The notes below the pieces were generated by a model. It did no database searches. It was given only the letters and a program-made list of their open reading frames with translations, and was not told the DNA's origin. From Clostridiaceae bacterium (GTDB lineage: Bacteria; Bacillota; Clostridia; Oscillospirales; Acutalibacteraceae): a stretch of 7,371 nucleotides of DNA. Location of the stretch: positions 1 to 7,371 of the forward strand of contig JAEDIH010000088.1 of assembly GCA_016292575.1 (NCBI GenBank), in the 5' to 3' direction. The translations under genes were made by a program, and so were the position numbers. Positions 6,146 to 7,371 of the stretch are shown piece after piece (within the stretch, counting starts at the first letter, position 1; each line of letters begins with the position of its first letter).

Positions 6146-7371
6146 ATGGATATCAAACGCGATTTATATTTGAAAAGGCTCATTTCGTATATGTGGGACG
6201 GTCAGGTTAAGGTTATAACCGGCATTAGAAGGTGCGGAAAGTCCTATCTGCTTAGTAATATATTCCGCAGCTACCTGTTGGAGCAAGGGGTAAAGGATGA
6301 CTGTATTCTATCCTTTGAACTGGATCTTGCAAAGGACATACGATACCGTAATCCCTTAGAGCTTGCAAAGGTAGTTCGTGAAAAAACAGAGGGACAATCG
6401 GAGCAATACTATCTGTTTGTTGATGAAATTCAAATGTCCGATGAGGTTCCGAATCCATACAACCCTGCGGGCAAAGCCATCACCTTTTACGATGCGCTCA
6501 ACGACCTTAAATCTCTGCCGAATCTTGATATTTATGTGACCGGCAGTAACTCTAAAATGTTGTCAAGCGATATCCTCACGGAGTTTCGCGGAAGAAGCGA
6601 TGAAATCCGGGTTCATCCTTTGAGCTTTGCGGAGTATTATGCTGCCGTCGGCGGTGAAAAAACAGATGCGTTTGAAGACTATGCCTTTTTCGGCGGCATG
6701 CCGCTGATCCTGTCAAGACCGGATGACACCGCAAAGATGAACTATTTGAAATCTCTTTTCTCCGAGGTATACTTAAAAGATATCGTTGAGCGAAAAAAGA
6801 TAAAGCGCGAGGATATTCTTTCCGCTACGATTGACCTGCTGTGTTCCTCTGTCGGTTCACTCACGAATCCGAACAACATAGCCAATTCTCTGAACTCAAA
6901 GCAGAAGATTGCGGGAGAAAATACGGTATCCGCCAACACCGTAAAGGCATATATCGGGCATCTTTCCGACGCATACCTGTTCGAGGAATGCCGCCGCTTT
7001 GATGTGAAGGGCAAGGACTATTTTGATTACCCCAACAAGTATTACTGCGATGATTTGGGGCTTCGCAATGCACGAATCGGCTTCCGCCAGCAGGAAATGA
7101 CGCACATCATGGAGAACATTATCTACAACGAGCTGCGCATTCGCGGCTGTGAAGTAGATATCGGTATCGTCTACAGCAGCGAAAAGAACAAGTTCGGTCA
7201 GCTTGCGCATGTTGCCCGTGAGATTGACTTTATTGCCACTCGCGGCAGCAAAAAGACCTATATCCAGTCTGCCTATGCGTTGGAAACCGAGGAGAAAGCA
7301 ATCGCCGAAAACAAGCCGTTCGGTCTGACCGGTGATTCGTTCCCCAAGATCATCGTTCGGCATGATATCCG
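6146..7371 (+). CDS. AAA+ ATPase of the DUF4143-type family, 3' end cut by window edge
   Basis: There are 408 codons to the right edge without a stop. Related proteins are roughly 400-450 residues, so it is nearly complete. The N-terminal ATPase has a Walker A motif, G26-I-R-R-C-G-K32-S33. It has a Walker B motif, Leu-Phe-Val-D93-E94-Ile-Gln, and a sensor-1-like T132-G-S-N135-S. Candidate arginine-finger residues are R148/R150 (Phe-Arg-Gly-Arg-Ser). A helical, winged-helix-like middle follows. The C-terminal domain has E323-N-x-x-Y-N-E329-L-x-x-R-G, then R358-E-I-D361-F-I-A and Tyr-Ile-Gln-Ser-Ala-Tyr. This is arranged like the PD-(D/E)XK-related domain of this family, but the terminal Glu/Gln-x-Lys lysine appears absent. 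No membrane segment is visible. Biological roles of these widespread solitary ATPases are poorly known. Its own promoter and the symmetric array suggest tight control. Confidence 0.88.
   Translation, partial: MDIKRDLYLKRLISYMWDGQVKVITGIRRCGKSYLLSNIFRSYLLEQGVKDDCILSFELDLAKDIRYRNPLELAKVVREKTEGQSEQYYLFVDEIQMSDEVPNPYNPAGKAITFYDALNDLKSLPNLDIYVTGSNSKMLSSDILTEFRGRSDEIRVHPLSFAEYYAAVGGEKTDAFEDYAFFGGMPLILSRPDDTAKMNYLKSLFSEVYLKDIVERKKIKREDILSATIDLLCSSVGSLTNPNNIANSLNSKQKIAGENTVSANTVKAYIGHLSDAYLFEECRRFDVKGKDYFDYPNKYYCDDLGLRNARIGFRQQEMTHIMENIIYNELRIRGCEVDIGIVYSSEKNKFGQLAHVAREIDFIATRGSKKTYIQSAYALETEEKAIAENKPFGLTGDSFPKIIVRHDI

Noticed and set aside
6896..7363. A 155-codon minus-strand open frame opposite the ATPase gene
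   Set aside because: It is antisense to the Walker-motif ATPase's conserved C-terminal domain and has no ribosome binding site. The ATPase frame accounts for the constraint.
1..7371. tRNA, rRNA, CRISPR array, transposase or phage genes
   Set aside because: No cloverleaf, rRNA-like stretch, regularly spaced direct repeats, transposase motif or phage gene was visible on either strand.

Overview
The window reads as a chromosomal segment of an endospore-forming member of the Clostridia. The anchor is a recognisable spoVAC-spoVAD-spoVAE sporulation operon. Coding density is high, the ribosome binding sites are strong AGGAGG types, and the promoters are TTGACA/TATAAT types. The coding regions look of middling GC content and the intergenic regions are AT-rich, which would suit a gut-type Oscillospiraceae/Ruminococcaceae-like organism. 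That family assignment is an inference.

Layout, left to right. (1) Positions 1-1977, minus strand: a two-gene operon. A 181-residue protein with features of a papain/C39-like cysteine peptidase fold is translationally coupled (ATGA overlap) to a GPH-family sugar:cation symporter whose 3' end runs off the left edge. (2) Positions 1978-2192: a divergent intergenic region with one near-consensus promoter on each strand. (3) Positions 2193-3737, plus strand: a 514-residue, probably secreted, beta-propeller-like protein. (4) Positions 3738-3825: a convergent gap with a strong terminator hairpin. (5) Positions 3826-5877, minus strand: the spoVA operon in the order spoVAC, spoVAD, a 61-residue cysteine-rich membrane ORF, spoVAE. 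It encodes the dipicolinic acid uptake/release machinery of the spore inner membrane. (6) Positions 5878-6145: an AT-rich divergent regulatory region. It holds a weak candidate forespore promoter for spoVA inside an inverted repeat, a good housekeeping-type promoter for the gene on the right, and a symmetric array of four TGAGAAGTT half-sites. (7) Positions 6146-7371, plus strand: an AAA+ ATPase of the DUF4143-type family, cut by the right edge.

The genes form three unrelated units: sugar uptake plus a possible peptidase, the sporulation operon, and a solitary regulated ATPase. The observations most worth following are the four-half-site array over the ATPase promoter, the small cysteine-rich ORF inserted between spoVAD and spoVAE, and the peptidase-like gene coupled to a sugar symporter.
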